Part shown: positions 26,076-34,580 of the stretch, piece after piece
Numbering within the stretch: position 1 is the stretch's first letter
Layout of the letters: each line of letters starts with the position of its first letter
Program-made: the position numbers and the translations under genes
Notes under the pieces: model-generated
The model's input: the letters and a program-made list of their open reading frames with translations, nothing else
Database searches by the model: none
What the model was told of the DNA's origin: nothing
Origin: Streptomyces sp. NBC_01803
GTDB lineage: Bacteria; Actinomycetota; Actinomycetes; Streptomycetales; Streptomycetaceae
Assembly (NCBI RefSeq): GCF_035917415.1
Contig: NZ_CP109073.1
Span: 5,202,001-5,266,000 of the forward strand
Length of the DNA stretch: 64,000 bases
Direction: 5' to 3'

Positions 26076-27818
26076 CTACTCGCCGTCCGTGCAGACCACC
26101 TCGTCGCGCGGGACGTAGTGGGTGCGGAACGTCTCGCGGCCGGCCTCGGTGCCGTTGTCGATCAGGACACGGTCGACCTCCACATCGAAGCCCTCCAGCG
26201 GCGGCTGCGGCACGCAGTCCTCGCCCTCGCCCTCACGGCGGTCCGGCTCCTCGATGTTCTCGCGCGGGCCGGTATCGGCGCGGACCTCGTCGTACCGCTT
26301 GGTGCCGAAGAAGGAGATGGTGACGGAGGTGTCGGTGGCGTCGGCCGCGATGTAGATGGCGTTGCCCGAGTCGTTGACCCAGCGCAGGTCCAGGCTGCCC
26401 CAGGCGACGGTGGCCTCCCGGCCCTCCGGGTACCGCTCGATGTAGAACGAGTGCGCGCCGTACTCCACGGGGTCGACCCCCGCGAAGAACACCGCGTTGA
26501 ACATGGTGGTGGCCACGGCCGAGACGCCGCCGCCCTGCGCCTGCTGGTACTGGTCGTCGAGGATGATGATGCCCTCGACGAAGCCGTTCTCCTCGGTGCG
26601 CTCCCCGACCGTCTCGTTGAAGCTCCACTCCTCGCCGGGGCGCACCACCGAGCCGTTGATCAGCTCGGCGGCCCGGCCGATGTTGGTGGTGCGGTAGGGG
26701 GCGGGGTCGAAGTTCACCGTGAAGCTGGACATCTGCTCCACGATCCCGAGGTCCCGGTAGGAGTCGGCGGTCAGCTCCGGCTCGACCTCCTCGGTCTCCA
26801 GGGCCGCCGTGCGGGCGGCCTCGCCGCGCCCGGTCAGCAGTGGCAGCACCGTCTCGCCGAGCCCGTCGGTCACCACCCGGATGCCGGGCGCGCCGTCGGC
26901 GGCGACGACCACCTCGGCGCCCTCCACACGCAGCGTGGCGTCGGTGGGCTCGGTGCCCGCCGCCTCGAAGGCGTCGGCCAGCCGCTCGTCCCCGGCCAGC
27001 CCCTCGCCGTCGAGCTCCGGTTGGAGCCGGCCCTCGTCGTCGGCGGTCATGGCCAGGTGGTCGCCGACGACGTCGGGCGTGAGGGTGATCCGCTCCTCGC
27101 CCGCCGTCAGCACCACCGGTCCCGACATGGCGGGCTCGGCGAACTCCGACACGGCCTGTTCGATCTCGTCCTCCCCGGTGACCGGCTCGGCCGCGCGCAC
27201 CGGCAGCGTCAGCGGCTCGCCGTCGGTGAGGAATCCCTCCCGCAGCAGGTCCAGGGAGCCGTCCACGTTCAGCTCGGCGCCGTCGCGCGGCTCGGTGACG
27301 GTGACCTCGCCGTCCTCGAACGCCACCGCGCCCTCGCGGACCGTGGTGGCCGACTCCCCGGCCAGCGCCGTCAGCTCCGAGCGGCCGGCCTCCTCGTCCT
27401 GCCGCACCACCGGCTCCAGCTCGCCGCCGCCCATCCCGAAGAGCGTGCCGAAGAGGCCCGGTTCCTCGGCCCGGTCGACGGTGGCCTCGATGTCGATGGT
27501 CAGCCCGGCCTCGACGGGGTCCAGCTCGTGGACGTCCTCGCCGTCCTCGCCGATCACCACCTCGATCGGCTCGGTCCTCGTCCAGGCGAGCTCCGTCGTG
27601 AGCTTGTCGCGCGCCTCGTCCGGGGACAGGCCGCCGATGTCCACGCCCTGGACGGTGGTGCCATCGGCTATCTCCCCGCCGACCAGTAGCGAGCCGATCA
27701 GATACAGCCCGCCGAGGCTCAGCGCGACTCCGCCCGCGATCACCGCCGGGCGGCGGGTGACGACGGGGTGGGGCGGTATGTGCGGCGGCTCGGCCGGAGG
27801 CGGCGGGTAGGCGGCCAC
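26076..27818 (-). CDS. VanW family membrane-anchored protein
   Basis: 580 residues from GTG 27818, preceded by AAGGGAG. A Pro-rich cytoplasmic start is followed by one transmembrane helix at about 24-46, then an extracytoplasmic region with two putative peptidoglycan-binding-like modules (up to about residue 350). The VanW domain (about 370-510) includes NIGRAAELINGSVVRPGEEW, GFVEGIIILDDQYQQAQGGG, TTMFNAVFFAG and GAHSFYIERYPEGREATVAWG. VanW proteins are tied to the cell wall and some vancomycin clusters, but this position shows no resistance genes. Role: probable envelope protein. Confidence 0.9.
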   Translation of the reverse strand: MAAYPPPPAEPPHIPPHPVVTRRPAVIAGGVALSLGGLYLIGSLLVGGEIADGTTVQGVDIGGLSPDEARDKLTTELAWTRTEPIEVVIGEDGEDVHELDPVEAGLTIDIEATVDRAEEPGLFGTLFGMGGGELEPVVRQDEEAGRSELTALAGESATTVREGAVAFEDGEVTVTEPRDGAELNVDGSLDLLREGFLTDGEPLTLPVRAAEPVTGEDEIEQAVSEFAEPAMSGPVVLTAGEERITLTPDVVGDHLAMTADDEGRLQPELDGEGLAGDERLADAFEAAGTEPTDATLRVEGAEVVVAADGAPGIRVVTDGLGETVLPLLTGRGEAARTAALETEEVEPELTADSYRDLGIVEQMSSFTVNFDPAPYRTTNIGRAAELINGSVVRPGEEWSFNETVGERTEENGFVEGIIILDDQYQQAQGGGVSAVATTMFNAVFFAGVDPVEYGAHSFYIERYPEGREATVAWGSLDLRWVNDSGNAIYIAADATDTSVTISFFGTKRYDEVRADTGPRENIEEPDRREGEGEDCVPQPPLEGFDVEVDRVLIDNGTEAGRETFRTHYVPRDEVVCTDGE

Positions 27819-27967
27819 GGGGCTCCCTTGGGAAGGCGCGGGATGCGCGAGAACGACTGGAAGACTAACCAACCCCGAGCGCCACGCGGAAACGCGACGT
27901 GGGAACGACATAGTCGTACGATCAGTAAGAAGAGCGACATATCTCACTAAGAGGCTGTGGGTGCGGT

Positions 27968-29692
27968 ATGAGCGAACGGAAGCGGGCGTCGGCCGCCGTA
28001 CCGCTGCCAGAGGACTGGCCGGCCCCGGCGGGCACCTGTCTGGCCGAGAACGGGATGGGCTTCTACGACTGGGACCTCGACAGCGGCCTGCTGCACCTGG
28101 ACGACATCGCCCTCGCCATCTTCGGCCTGCCCCCGGACGAGTACGACTCCCGGCCCGAACGCCTCTCGGCCCACATCCCCGACGCCGAGGCCGCCCGGCT
28201 CGACGCGGTGATGAACCGGGCGTTCGGCGACGGCAGCGAGCGCTGCGGCACCTACTTCCGCGTCCGCCGCCGCGACGGTGAGACCCGCTGGGCCCACACC
28301 CAGTGCCGCATCCACCGCGACGAGCACGGCCGCCCCCGCCGCGTCCTGGGCCTCGTCAGGGACGCGGAGGACGAGCTGGCCGAGGCCGTGGACCGCGACG
28401 TGCTGGACGAGGAGCGCCGCCACCGGGCGAGGCTGGTCGAGTCGGCGTCGAACGCCCTGGCCGAGGCCAGGACCGTGCCGGACGTGGCCGAGGCCCTGTC
28501 CCGGCTGAGCGGACTGCGCCGGCTCGGCGTCATCGAGGTGATGGTGGGACTGGTCGAGACCGGACGGATCCACCTGGTCTCGGGACCGGCGAACGAGCAC
28601 CGCGTCGCCGAGCTGGAGTACACGCGGATCGACGAGCCCTACCCGATGAGCGAGGCGGTGCGGACCGGGCGCCCGTGCTTCGTCACCTCGCGGGAGGAGT
28701 TCGCCGCCCGCTTCCCCGCCCTGTGGCGGCATATCGCGCACCGGAACGTGGCCGCCGCCGCGTATCTGCCGCTCGTCGCCCAGGGCGCGCCGCTGGGCGG
28801 GCTCGGCCTGCTGTACCGGAGCAAGGCCGACTTCCCCCGGGACGAGCGGGAGCTGCTGGCCGCGCTCGCCACCGGCGTCTCCCAGAGCCTCCAGCGCGCC
28901 ACCCTGCTGGAGCAGGAGCACGATCTGGCCGAGAACCTCCAACAGGCCATGCTCCCGCGCAAGGTGCCGGACGTGCCGGGCACCGCGATCGCCGTCCGGT
29001 ATCGCTCGGCGCGGCTGGGCCGGGACATCGGCGGTGACTGGTACGACGTCATCCCACTGCCCGGCGGCCGGGTGGCGGCGGTCATCGGGGACGTCCAGGG
29101 CCACGACACGCACGCCACCACGGTCATGGGCCAGCTCCGGATCGTGCTGCGCGCCTACGCGGCCGACGGGCACCCGGCCGACGAGGTCATGGGGCGGGCC
29201 TCGGCGTTCCTCGGCGATCTGGAGACCGAGCGGTTCGCCACCTGTCTGTACGCCGAGCACGACCCGGCGACCGGCATGCTGCGGCTGGTGCGGGCCGGGC
29301 ACCTGCCCCCGCTGGTGCGCGGGGCGCTGGGCGCCTGCCGTCTGCTGGACGTGGACGGCACGCTGCCTCTCGGACTCGCGGGGGTGGGGCTGGAGCGCTA
29401 TCCCGTCCGCGAACTCACGCTCGGGCCGGGGGAGACCCTGCTGATGTGCACCGACGGTCTGATCGAGCGGCCCGGCTGGGATCCCGACGAGGGCATGCGG
29501 CTACTGGCCGACACGCTGTGCCGGGGGCCGGAGGATCTGGAGAGCCTGGCGGACTTCATGTCGGAGGTGCGGGGGCCCGGGCCGGACGAGGACGATATGG
29601 CGCTGGTCCTGCTCCGCCGGGTCGGCACCGGGCCGCCGGCGGACGGAGCTCAGGGCCGCAGCTCGGCCCACACCGTGCAGCCCGCGTTCTGA
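27968..29692 (+). CDS. SpoIIE-type PP2C phosphatase with PAS and GAF domains
   Basis: 574 residues. N-terminal PAS domain (about 25-130: GFYDWDLDSGLLHLDDIALA), a helix, a GAF domain (about 150-310: RPCFVTSREEFAARFP, AAYLPLVAQGAPLGGL), then a SpoIIE phosphatase domain (about 335-550) with IGGDWYDVIPLPGGR, VIGDVQGHD, VRAGHLPPLV and LLMCTDGLIERP, holding the metal-binding aspartates. Such proteins dephosphorylate anti-anti-sigma factors. The RsbW-like ATPase gene at 29650 is convergent and overlaps its 3' end by 43 bp, suggesting linked but oppositely oriented parts of a partner-switching route. Confidence 0.92.
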   Translation: MSERKRASAAVPLPEDWPAPAGTCLAENGMGFYDWDLDSGLLHLDDIALAIFGLPPDEYDSRPERLSAHIPDAEAARLDAVMNRAFGDGSERCGTYFRVRRRDGETRWAHTQCRIHRDEHGRPRRVLGLVRDAEDELAEAVDRDVLDEERRHRARLVESASNALAEARTVPDVAEALSRLSGLRRLGVIEVMVGLVETGRIHLVSGPANEHRVAELEYTRIDEPYPMSEAVRTGRPCFVTSREEFAARFPALWRHIAHRNVAAAAYLPLVAQGAPLGGLGLLYRSKADFPRDERELLAALATGVSQSLQRATLLEQEHDLAENLQQAMLPRKVPDVPGTAIAVRYRSARLGRDIGGDWYDVIPLPGGRVAAVIGDVQGHDTHATTVMGQLRIVLRAYAADGHPADEVMGRASAFLGDLETERFATCLYAEHDPATGMLRLVRAGHLPPLVRGALGACRLLDVDGTLPLGLAGVGLERYPVRELTLGPGETLLMCTDGLIERPGWDPDEGMRLLADTLCRGPEDLESLADFMSEVRGPGPDEDDMALVLLRRVGTGPPADGAQGRSSAHTVQPAF

Positions 29693-30120
29693 TCGGGGCA
29701 GAGCACGCCCCAGCGGGCGGCCAGCGCGTTCAGCAGCATCAGGCCGCGGCCGTGCTCGGCGTCGGTGCTCGCCCGGCGCGGCGCCGTCCGGCGGTCGAGC
29801 CCGCGGCCCTCGTCGGCCACCTCGATGCGCAGCCGGTCCAGGCGCGGGCTGGCCTCCAGCCGACAGGTGACCACGTGACTGTCCGTGTGCAGGATCGCGT
29901 TCGTGACCAGCTCCGAGATCACCAGGCGCGCGGTGTCCCGGACATCCTCGGGCAGTCCCCAGTGGCAGAGACGCTGATCGACATGGCCGCGCGCGGTCCC
30001 CACCGATTCGGCGAGCGCCGGGAGGGCGAAGCGCTCACCTCGTCTGAGCGCGCGCGGAGCGGCCGGAGCCTGAGCGGGGAGGGTGAGCGGCGTCGTGCCG
30101 TGAAGCGGGAACACGGGCAT
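29650..30120 (-). CDS. RsbW/SpoIIAB-like ATP-binding (anti-sigma-type) protein
   Basis: 156 residues from ATG 30120. GHKL ATPase motifs: N box LVISELVTNAILH (67-79), G1 DEGRG (103-107), G2 HGRGLMLL (123-130). Residues 1-35 are a Pro-rich lead. This family is abundant in Streptomyces, often beside DUF5753/DUF397 genes as here (divergent, 191 bp between starts). It is probably a serine kinase or anti-sigma factor. Its 3' end overlaps the SpoIIE-type gene by 43 bp. Confidence 0.88.
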   Translation of the reverse strand: MPVFPLHGTTPLTLPAQAPAAPRALRRGERFALPALAESVGTARGHVDQRLCHWGLPEDVRDTARLVISELVTNAILHTDSHVVTCRLEASPRLDRLRIEVADEGRGLDRRTAPRRASTDAEHGRGLMLLNALAARWGVLCPDQNAGCTVWAELRP

Positions 30121-30172
30121 GGTCGCCTTCCGGGGTGCCGAAACCGTGGGTGGACCGGGTCGCCCGTCAACT

Positions 30173-30219
30173 ATGCGCACGCATGTGCGCATTGCGCAAG
30201 CGGAGTTCTGCAATTTGCA
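30173..30219. promoter_or_regulatory. Cluster of three palindromes between the ATPase and DUF5753 genes
   Basis: Three perfect inverted repeats lie within 47 bp: ATGCGCAC-GCAT-GTGCGCAT (30173-30192), TTGCGCAA (30192-30199) and TGCAA-T-TTGCA (30209-30219). All share TGC/GCA ends. The position between divergent starts fits an operator region for the DUF5753 regulator. Confidence 0.55.
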
Positions 30220-30311
30220 TAAAGCCAAATGACCTTTGTCGATGCCGCTACCCCGTGTGGCAGACTGCTGCCAGGAGTTGGCGACACCAACTCGGTCGTG
30301 AGGGAGGCGGC

Positions 30312-31181
30312 GTGGCAGAGGCACGGTCGGGGCCGACCGTGGGACAGATCGTCCTCGGGCTGCGCCTGCGCGATTTGCGCGAACGGGCCGGTTGTTCCTT
30401 CACCGACGCGGCGCGGGCGCTGAGCGTGAACACCACGACCGTACGCCGCATGGAGAAGGCGGAGGTCGGCCTCAAGCCGCTCTACGTCAAGGCGTTGCTG
30501 GAGTGTTACGGCGTGCCGCGCGCCGAGGCCGACTCGTTCCTGCTGCTGGTCAACGAGGCCAATCGGCCCGGCTGGTGGCACCGCTTCCGCGACGTGCTGC
30601 CCGACTGGTTCAGCCTCTACGTGAGCCTGGAGGGCGAGGCCAGTCTCATCCGGGCGTACGAACCCCACTGTGTGCCCGGCCTGTTGCAGACCGAGAAGTA
30701 CGCGCGGGCCCTGCTGCGGACCGGGTTCCCCAACGCGCCGGAGGACGAGATCGCGCGGCGGGTCGCGCTGCGCATGGAGCGTCAGGAGCTGCTCTCCCGG
30801 CCCCGGGCACCGCTGTTGTGGGCCGTGATCGAGGAGCAGGTGCTGCGCCGGAGGGTCGGCTCGCCGGCCGTCATGCGGGCGCAGATCGACCGGCTGATCG
30901 AGGCGACGGCGTTGCCCAACGTGACGTTGCAGATCATGCCGTTCAGCGCGGGTCCGCATCCCGGCATGTTCGGGCCGTTCCAGCTCTTCCGGTTCGAGAT
31001 CCCGGAGCTGCCCGACATCATCTACGCCGAGAGCCTGACCGGCGCGGTCTACCTCGACGAGCGGCCCGACACCGTGGCCTATCTGGAGGTGCTGGACCGT
31101 ATAGGCGCGCAGGCCGCACCGGTTCACGACACCGAGGCGGTCCTCGGTGCGATTCGCAAGGAGCTGTCCACCGATGAGTGA
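30312..31181 (+). CDS. XRE regulator with DUF5753 domain (WhiJ-like)
   Basis: 289 residues from GTG 30312 with GGGAGG just upstream. N-terminal helix-turn-helix (about 15-70: LRLRDLRERAGCSFTDAARA, VNTTTVRRMEKAEVGLKPLY), then the DUF5753 domain (about 100-280: YEPHCVPGLLQTEKYARALL, RMERQELLSRPRAPLLWAVI, LPNVTLQIMPFSAGPHPGMF, IIYAESLTGAVYLD). Such regulators pair with DUF397 proteins and RsbW-like ATPases in developmental loci of Streptomyces (WhiJ group). The stop overlaps the start of the DUF397 gene. Confidence 0.93.
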   Translation: MAEARSGPTVGQIVLGLRLRDLRERAGCSFTDAARALSVNTTTVRRMEKAEVGLKPLYVKALLECYGVPRAEADSFLLLVNEANRPGWWHRFRDVLPDWFSLYVSLEGEASLIRAYEPHCVPGLLQTEKYARALLRTGFPNAPEDEIARRVALRMERQELLSRPRAPLLWAVIEEQVLRRRVGSPAVMRAQIDRLIEATALPNVTLQIMPFSAGPHPGMFGPFQLFRFEIPELPDIIYAESLTGAVYLDERPDTVAYLEVLDRIGAQAAPVHDTEAVLGAIRKELSTDE

Positions 31182-31413
31182 CGAGATATACAACGGGATG
31201 CCCGCCCGGAACCTCGGCAGCGAGGGCTGGCTCAAGCCGTGGAGCGGTACCAACGGCGGCAACTGTGTGGAGGCGCTGAAGCTGGCCGACGGCCGGGTGG
31301 CGCTGCGGCAGTCCACCGATCCCGACGGTCCCGCGCTGATCTACACGCAGTCCGAGATCGAGTCGTTCGTCCGGGGCGCCAAGCGCGGCGAGGCGGACTT
31401 CCTGCTCGCCTGA
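31174..31413 (+). CDS. DUF397 domain protein, partner of the DUF5753 regulator
   Basis: 79 residues from ATG 31174, inside the last codons of the regulator gene (8-bp overlap). DUF397 core: PWSGTNGGNCVEALKLADGRVALRQSTDPDGPALIYTQSEIESFVRGAK. These small proteins are thought to modulate the cognate DUF5753 regulator, in some cases in a toxin-antitoxin-like way; this is known for relatives, not shown here. Confidence 0.92.
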   Translation: MSDEIYNGMPARNLGSEGWLKPWSGTNGGNCVEALKLADGRVALRQSTDPDGPALIYTQSEIESFVRGAKRGEADFLLA

Positions 31414-31431
31414 CGCACACCGGCGGAAGAC

Positions 31432-31455
31432 CCCCGGATCCGCGCGGATCCGGGG
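31432..31455. terminator. 24-nt perfect palindrome between convergent genes
   Basis: CCCCGGATCCGCGCGGATCCGGGG reads identically on both strands (31432-31455). It sits in the 70-bp gap between the DUF397 gene and the glycosyltransferase gene, which converge. It can form a bidirectional terminator hairpin. Confidence 0.65.
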
Positions 31456-31483
31456 AGGACCGAGGACAGCGTGTCCCAGGGTC

Positions 31484-32698
31484 CTAGCGGCTGCCCCCGG
31501 CGGTGTCCCGGTGGCCGTCGCCCCGGGCCAGGTCGGTGAACAGCGCCGTCCACCGCTCCCCGATGGCCTCGGGCGCGTACGCCTGCACGGTGGCCAGCGC
31601 CGCGTCGCCCATCTCGGCCCGCAGCGTCTCGTTCCCCATCAGCCGCCGCATCGCCGCCGCCAGCCCGTCCAGGTCGCCCGGTGGCACGAGCAGCCCCTCC
31701 TTGCCGTCCCTGATCACGTCCGCCGGTCCGGTCGGGCAGTCGAAGCCCACCACGGGAAGCGCGTGCGCCATCGCCTCGATCATCACCATCGGGAGCCCCT
31801 CGTACCGCGAACTCAGCACATACATCGACGCCTTGGCCAGCTCCTCGTCCAGCTCGTCGGTGCGGCCCATCAGGAAGACGTGGTTGTAGAGGTGGTGTTC
31901 GTCGATGATCCGGCGCAACTGCCGTCGTTTGTCGCCGGTCCCGAAGATGCGCAACTGCCAGTCGGGGAACTCCTCGACGGCCCGCCCGAACGCGGGGATC
32001 AGCAGGTCGAAGCCCTTCTGCGGGCGCAGCCGCCCCGCCGCGATGGCGATCTTGTTGACGCAGGTGGACGGCTTCTGCTCCAGGGAGTGCACGGCGTTGG
32101 GGATGCGGACGACGTGGGTGCCGGGGGCCAGCCGCAGATAGTCGTCGCGGTCGCGCGTGGTGAGCACGGCGACGGCCTCCAGATGCGGATACCAGCGGGC
32201 GATCGCCGCCCGCAGGTCCGGGCGGTGCGTGCCCAGGTTCATGTGTTCCTGGCCGACCCGGAGCACCCCGCCGGTGGCGAACTCGGCGGCCAGGATGTTC
32301 AGCGCGGGCCGGGTGGTGACCAGGACGCCGTCCCGCAGCCCGCGCAGATAGCCGATCACGACCCGTTCGACGGCCCGGTTGACGGCCTTGTGGCCGGGCT
32401 CGCTCTTCGGGATGTGCCGGGGCGGGCGGGCGGCCAGCCGCCGCCGACGCCACGCGCGGAGCCGTCCCGCCGGTCCGCGCGGGCGCGTCCGCCCGGTGGC
32501 CGCGCCGTCCCGCAGATCCACGAGGGCGCGCAGCCGCACCCGCGGATCGACCGTGAAGTGCGGCTCGTCGGCGCGCCGCACCACGCTCACCACCTCGACG
32601 TCGTGCCCGGCCCGGGCCATGGTGTTGGCCTGCGTGAGCACGGTGCGGATCGTGCCGCCCATGCCGTAGGCGTGCAGCAGCAGGTAGCGGATCTTCAT
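31484..32698 (-). CDS. Family 4-type glycosyltransferase (GT-B)
   Basis: 404 residues from ATG 32698. The N-terminal domain starts MKIRYLLLHAYGMGGTIRTV, the glycine-rich acceptor-site loop. The C-terminal domain has the retaining GT4 motifs: AAGRLRPQKGFDLLIPAF, LRIFGTGD, VFLMGRTDELDEELAKASMY and the EX7E element in RYEGLPMVMIEAMAHALPVV. A long Arg-rich insertion lies at about 85-110. Last gene of a three-gene minus-strand unit with an unknown protein (10-bp gap) and a sulfotransferase; together they suggest assembly of a sulfated glycan or glycolipid. Confidence 0.92.
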   Translation of the reverse strand: MKIRYLLLHAYGMGGTIRTVLTQANTMARAGHDVEVVSVVRRADEPHFTVDPRVRLRALVDLRDGAATGRTRPRGPAGRLRAWRRRRLAARPPRHIPKSEPGHKAVNRAVERVVIGYLRGLRDGVLVTTRPALNILAAEFATGGVLRVGQEHMNLGTHRPDLRAAIARWYPHLEAVAVLTTRDRDDYLRLAPGTHVVRIPNAVHSLEQKPSTCVNKIAIAAGRLRPQKGFDLLIPAFGRAVEEFPDWQLRIFGTGDKRRQLRRIIDEHHLYNHVFLMGRTDELDEELAKASMYVLSSRYEGLPMVMIEAMAHALPVVGFDCPTGPADVIRDGKEGLLVPPGDLDGLAAAMRRLMGNETLRAEMGDAALATVQAYAPEAIGERWTALFTDLARGDGHRDTAGGSR

Positions 32699-32708
32699 GG
32701 CGCCGCCC

Positions 32709-33137
32709 TCATTCCGGGGTGACCTCGACCGAGAGGTTGTCCTTGACCGTGTAGTACGGCCGGACGCACGCGGTGCGTCCGGCCGCCGTGACGCGCTGGC
32801 CGGGGTAGACCATGACGTGCTTCTTGCCCCTGATGTCGTCCAGCAGCCGCGCCACCCGCAGCCGTGGCGCGGTGGCGGTGGGGCCGGGAGCCAGGTGGAC
32901 GTCCCAGTAGGCGGGGAGCGCGATGTCCGGGAGAAGCAGGTCGTCGGCCGGGAACGAGACGTCGAACGCCGGGCCGTCGAGCGCGGCGGGGTACCGCAGC
33001 CGCCGCCCGTCGCCGTCGCGTGGCGCCAGCAGCAGCTCCCATGTCTCACCGGCCGCCGGGTCCCGGCCGTGCAGGCGGCCGATCAGCCGCACCCGGCCGT
33101 CGCGCGGCCACACCCGGTCCAGCTCGGCGTGCGCCAT
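32709..33137 (-). CDS. Unknown protein between sulfotransferase and glycosyltransferase
   Basis: 142 residues from ATG 33137, or GTG 33140, both overlapping the sulfotransferase stop. The chain looks all-beta (IGRLHGRDPAAGETWELLLA, ALPAYWDVHLAPGP, VRPYYTVKDNLSVEV), without signal peptide or membrane helix. The overlaps show that it is cotranslated with its neighbours, so it probably serves the same glycan pathway, perhaps as a carbohydrate-binding or scaffold protein. No family recognised. Confidence 0.75.
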   Translation of the reverse strand: MAHAELDRVWPRDGRVRLIGRLHGRDPAAGETWELLLAPRDGDGRRLRYPAALDGPAFDVSFPADDLLLPDIALPAYWDVHLAPGPTATAPRLRVARLLDDIRGKKHVMVYPGQRVTAAGRTACVRPYYTVKDNLSVEVTPE

Positions 33138-34048
33138 CACCGCACCGCCGGCCCGGCCGGATAGCCCCACGCCGCGCAGATCCCGTGCAGCGCGGCCGGC
33201 ACCTCGCCGGGCACGGGCAGCGCGCGCCCGGGCTGGACGCGGCCGGAGCGAATCTTCTCCTTCCAGTCGCCCAGGCCCTTGGCCACCACGCCCGTGTCCT
33301 GCTCGCCGTACTCCAGCATCCCGGGCTCCCACTCGATCTCCAGGAAGGAACAGATGCCCTTGAGCGCGGTCGCCGGGTCGTCGGTCAGCTCCTCGTACCG
33401 CACGGTGTGCCCGGTCAGCCCGCCCCGGGCGCGCTCCACGGCGTTCATGAACCGCAGCGCGTCCAGTGCCGCGTCCTCCGGGCCGCGCCGGCCCGGGTCG
33501 GCCTCGTGCCAGGACTGGGCGATGGAGGCCGGATGCCGCAGCAGGAAGACGAACCTGGCGTCCGGCCAGCAGGCGGCCAGGCGCTTGTGCGCGAAGGCGT
33601 TGCCCGGGGTCTTCTCCACGATGAACGACTTCCCCGACTTCGTCAGCTCCCGGTGCATCAGCCGGTCCCACAGCAGGTGTTCGGCGTCGCCGCGGTCGAG
33701 GCCGAGCGCGGCCAGCGACTTTTCCGCGAGGCCGGTGGCGAAATGCACCTCCAGGCGGCGGAAATGCAGCTCGTGCGGGGCGTGCAGACGGGAGTGCGCG
33801 TTGAGCGTCATCCGCAGCAGCGTCGAGCCGGAACGGACCGGCGCGATGATGAACACCGGCCGCCGCAGCAGGCGGTCGACCCGGGGATCGCCCGGCGGCC
33901 GGACGATGGCGACGGGCTGTGCGCGGCCGAGGGGGACGGGCCGGGGGGCGCGCGGAGCGGCGGTGGCGGCGGTCTTGGCGCGGACCCGCCGGACCTGGAA
34001 TCCGGTCGCGGCGCCGAGGGCGGCGTTGATCTTCCGTAGGACTGTCAT
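33137..34048 (-). CDS. PAPS-dependent sulfotransferase
   Basis: 303 residues from ATG 34048. The 5'-phosphosulfate loop APVRSGSTLLRM (69-80) and the 3'-phosphate-binding FVFLLRHPASIAQSWHEADP are clear. It transfers sulfate from PAPS to a carbohydrate or similar acceptor. Residues 1-60 are basic with no signal peptide. First gene of the sulfotransferase - unknown - glycosyltransferase unit. Confidence 0.92.
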   Translation of the reverse strand: MTVLRKINAALGAATGFQVRRVRAKTAATAAPRAPRPVPLGRAQPVAIVRPPGDPRVDRLLRRPVFIIAPVRSGSTLLRMTLNAHSRLHAPHELHFRRLEVHFATGLAEKSLAALGLDRGDAEHLLWDRLMHRELTKSGKSFIVEKTPGNAFAHKRLAACWPDARFVFLLRHPASIAQSWHEADPGRRGPEDAALDALRFMNAVERARGGLTGHTVRYEELTDDPATALKGICSFLEIEWEPGMLEYGEQDTGVVAKGLGDWKEKIRSGRVQPGRALPVPGEVPAALHGICAAWGYPAGPAVR

Positions 34049-34580
34049 GGCGTACGAGGCTAAACACCGAAAGGGAGCCGAATTCACGCCCGTTCATACG
34101 GCGGAAATACCGCCGCGGGGCTTTCCCCGCGCCCCGGGAGGGCCCGGGGGCCGCCCGCGCACCCGAGGGGCTGACCCGGAAGGGGGAGGGCGGAAAACGG
34201 CGACGCACGTGGTTTTCACCCGGCGGAGTGATGATGATCCGGCCCGGAGCGGTCACCGGACGAGCGGGGGACCGCACGATGGTCGGGCCGAGGCACGCGG
34301 AGTGGCTGTTCGCGAGGGGGCGGGGACGTGCTCCCCGCGCCGGGAGTGGCTCAGCTCCGGGCCACGGCGGCGTGTGAGCGGGGCACGTGGAGCACGGCGG
34401 CGTGGCCCGTCTCCGGCGGCACGGCGACCGCGACCGCGGGAAGCCGATGCCCCGGCGGCTGTCCCCGCACGCGGCGGCCCGCACGCCGGTGGGCCGTCGC
34501 GTGCGGGGGGCCGCCGTCCCCGGGTCCGGACCCGTCGGGTCCGAACCCCGGACGGCGGCGGCCTGCCGCGCCGGAGACGG
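34049..34580. other. 532-bp non-coding stretch
   Basis: No open frame here has convincing protein character on either strand. The part next to the sulfotransferase start holds two consecutive hairpins (34100-34130). The rest is GC-rich with CGCACG and CCCGGG runs and a 34536-34560 GGGTCCGGACCC-type inverted repeat. Promoters of the sulfotransferase unit should lie here; the Spo0M gene ends into it. Confidence 0.55.
34100..34130. promoter_or_regulatory. Two consecutive hairpins upstream of the sulfotransferase gene
   Basis: GGCGG-aaata-CCGCC (34100-34114) is directly followed by GCGGGG-cttt-CCCCGC (34115-34130). They are about 50 bp upstream of ATG 34048 and could be part of its leader RNA or insulate it. 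Confidence 0.45.
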
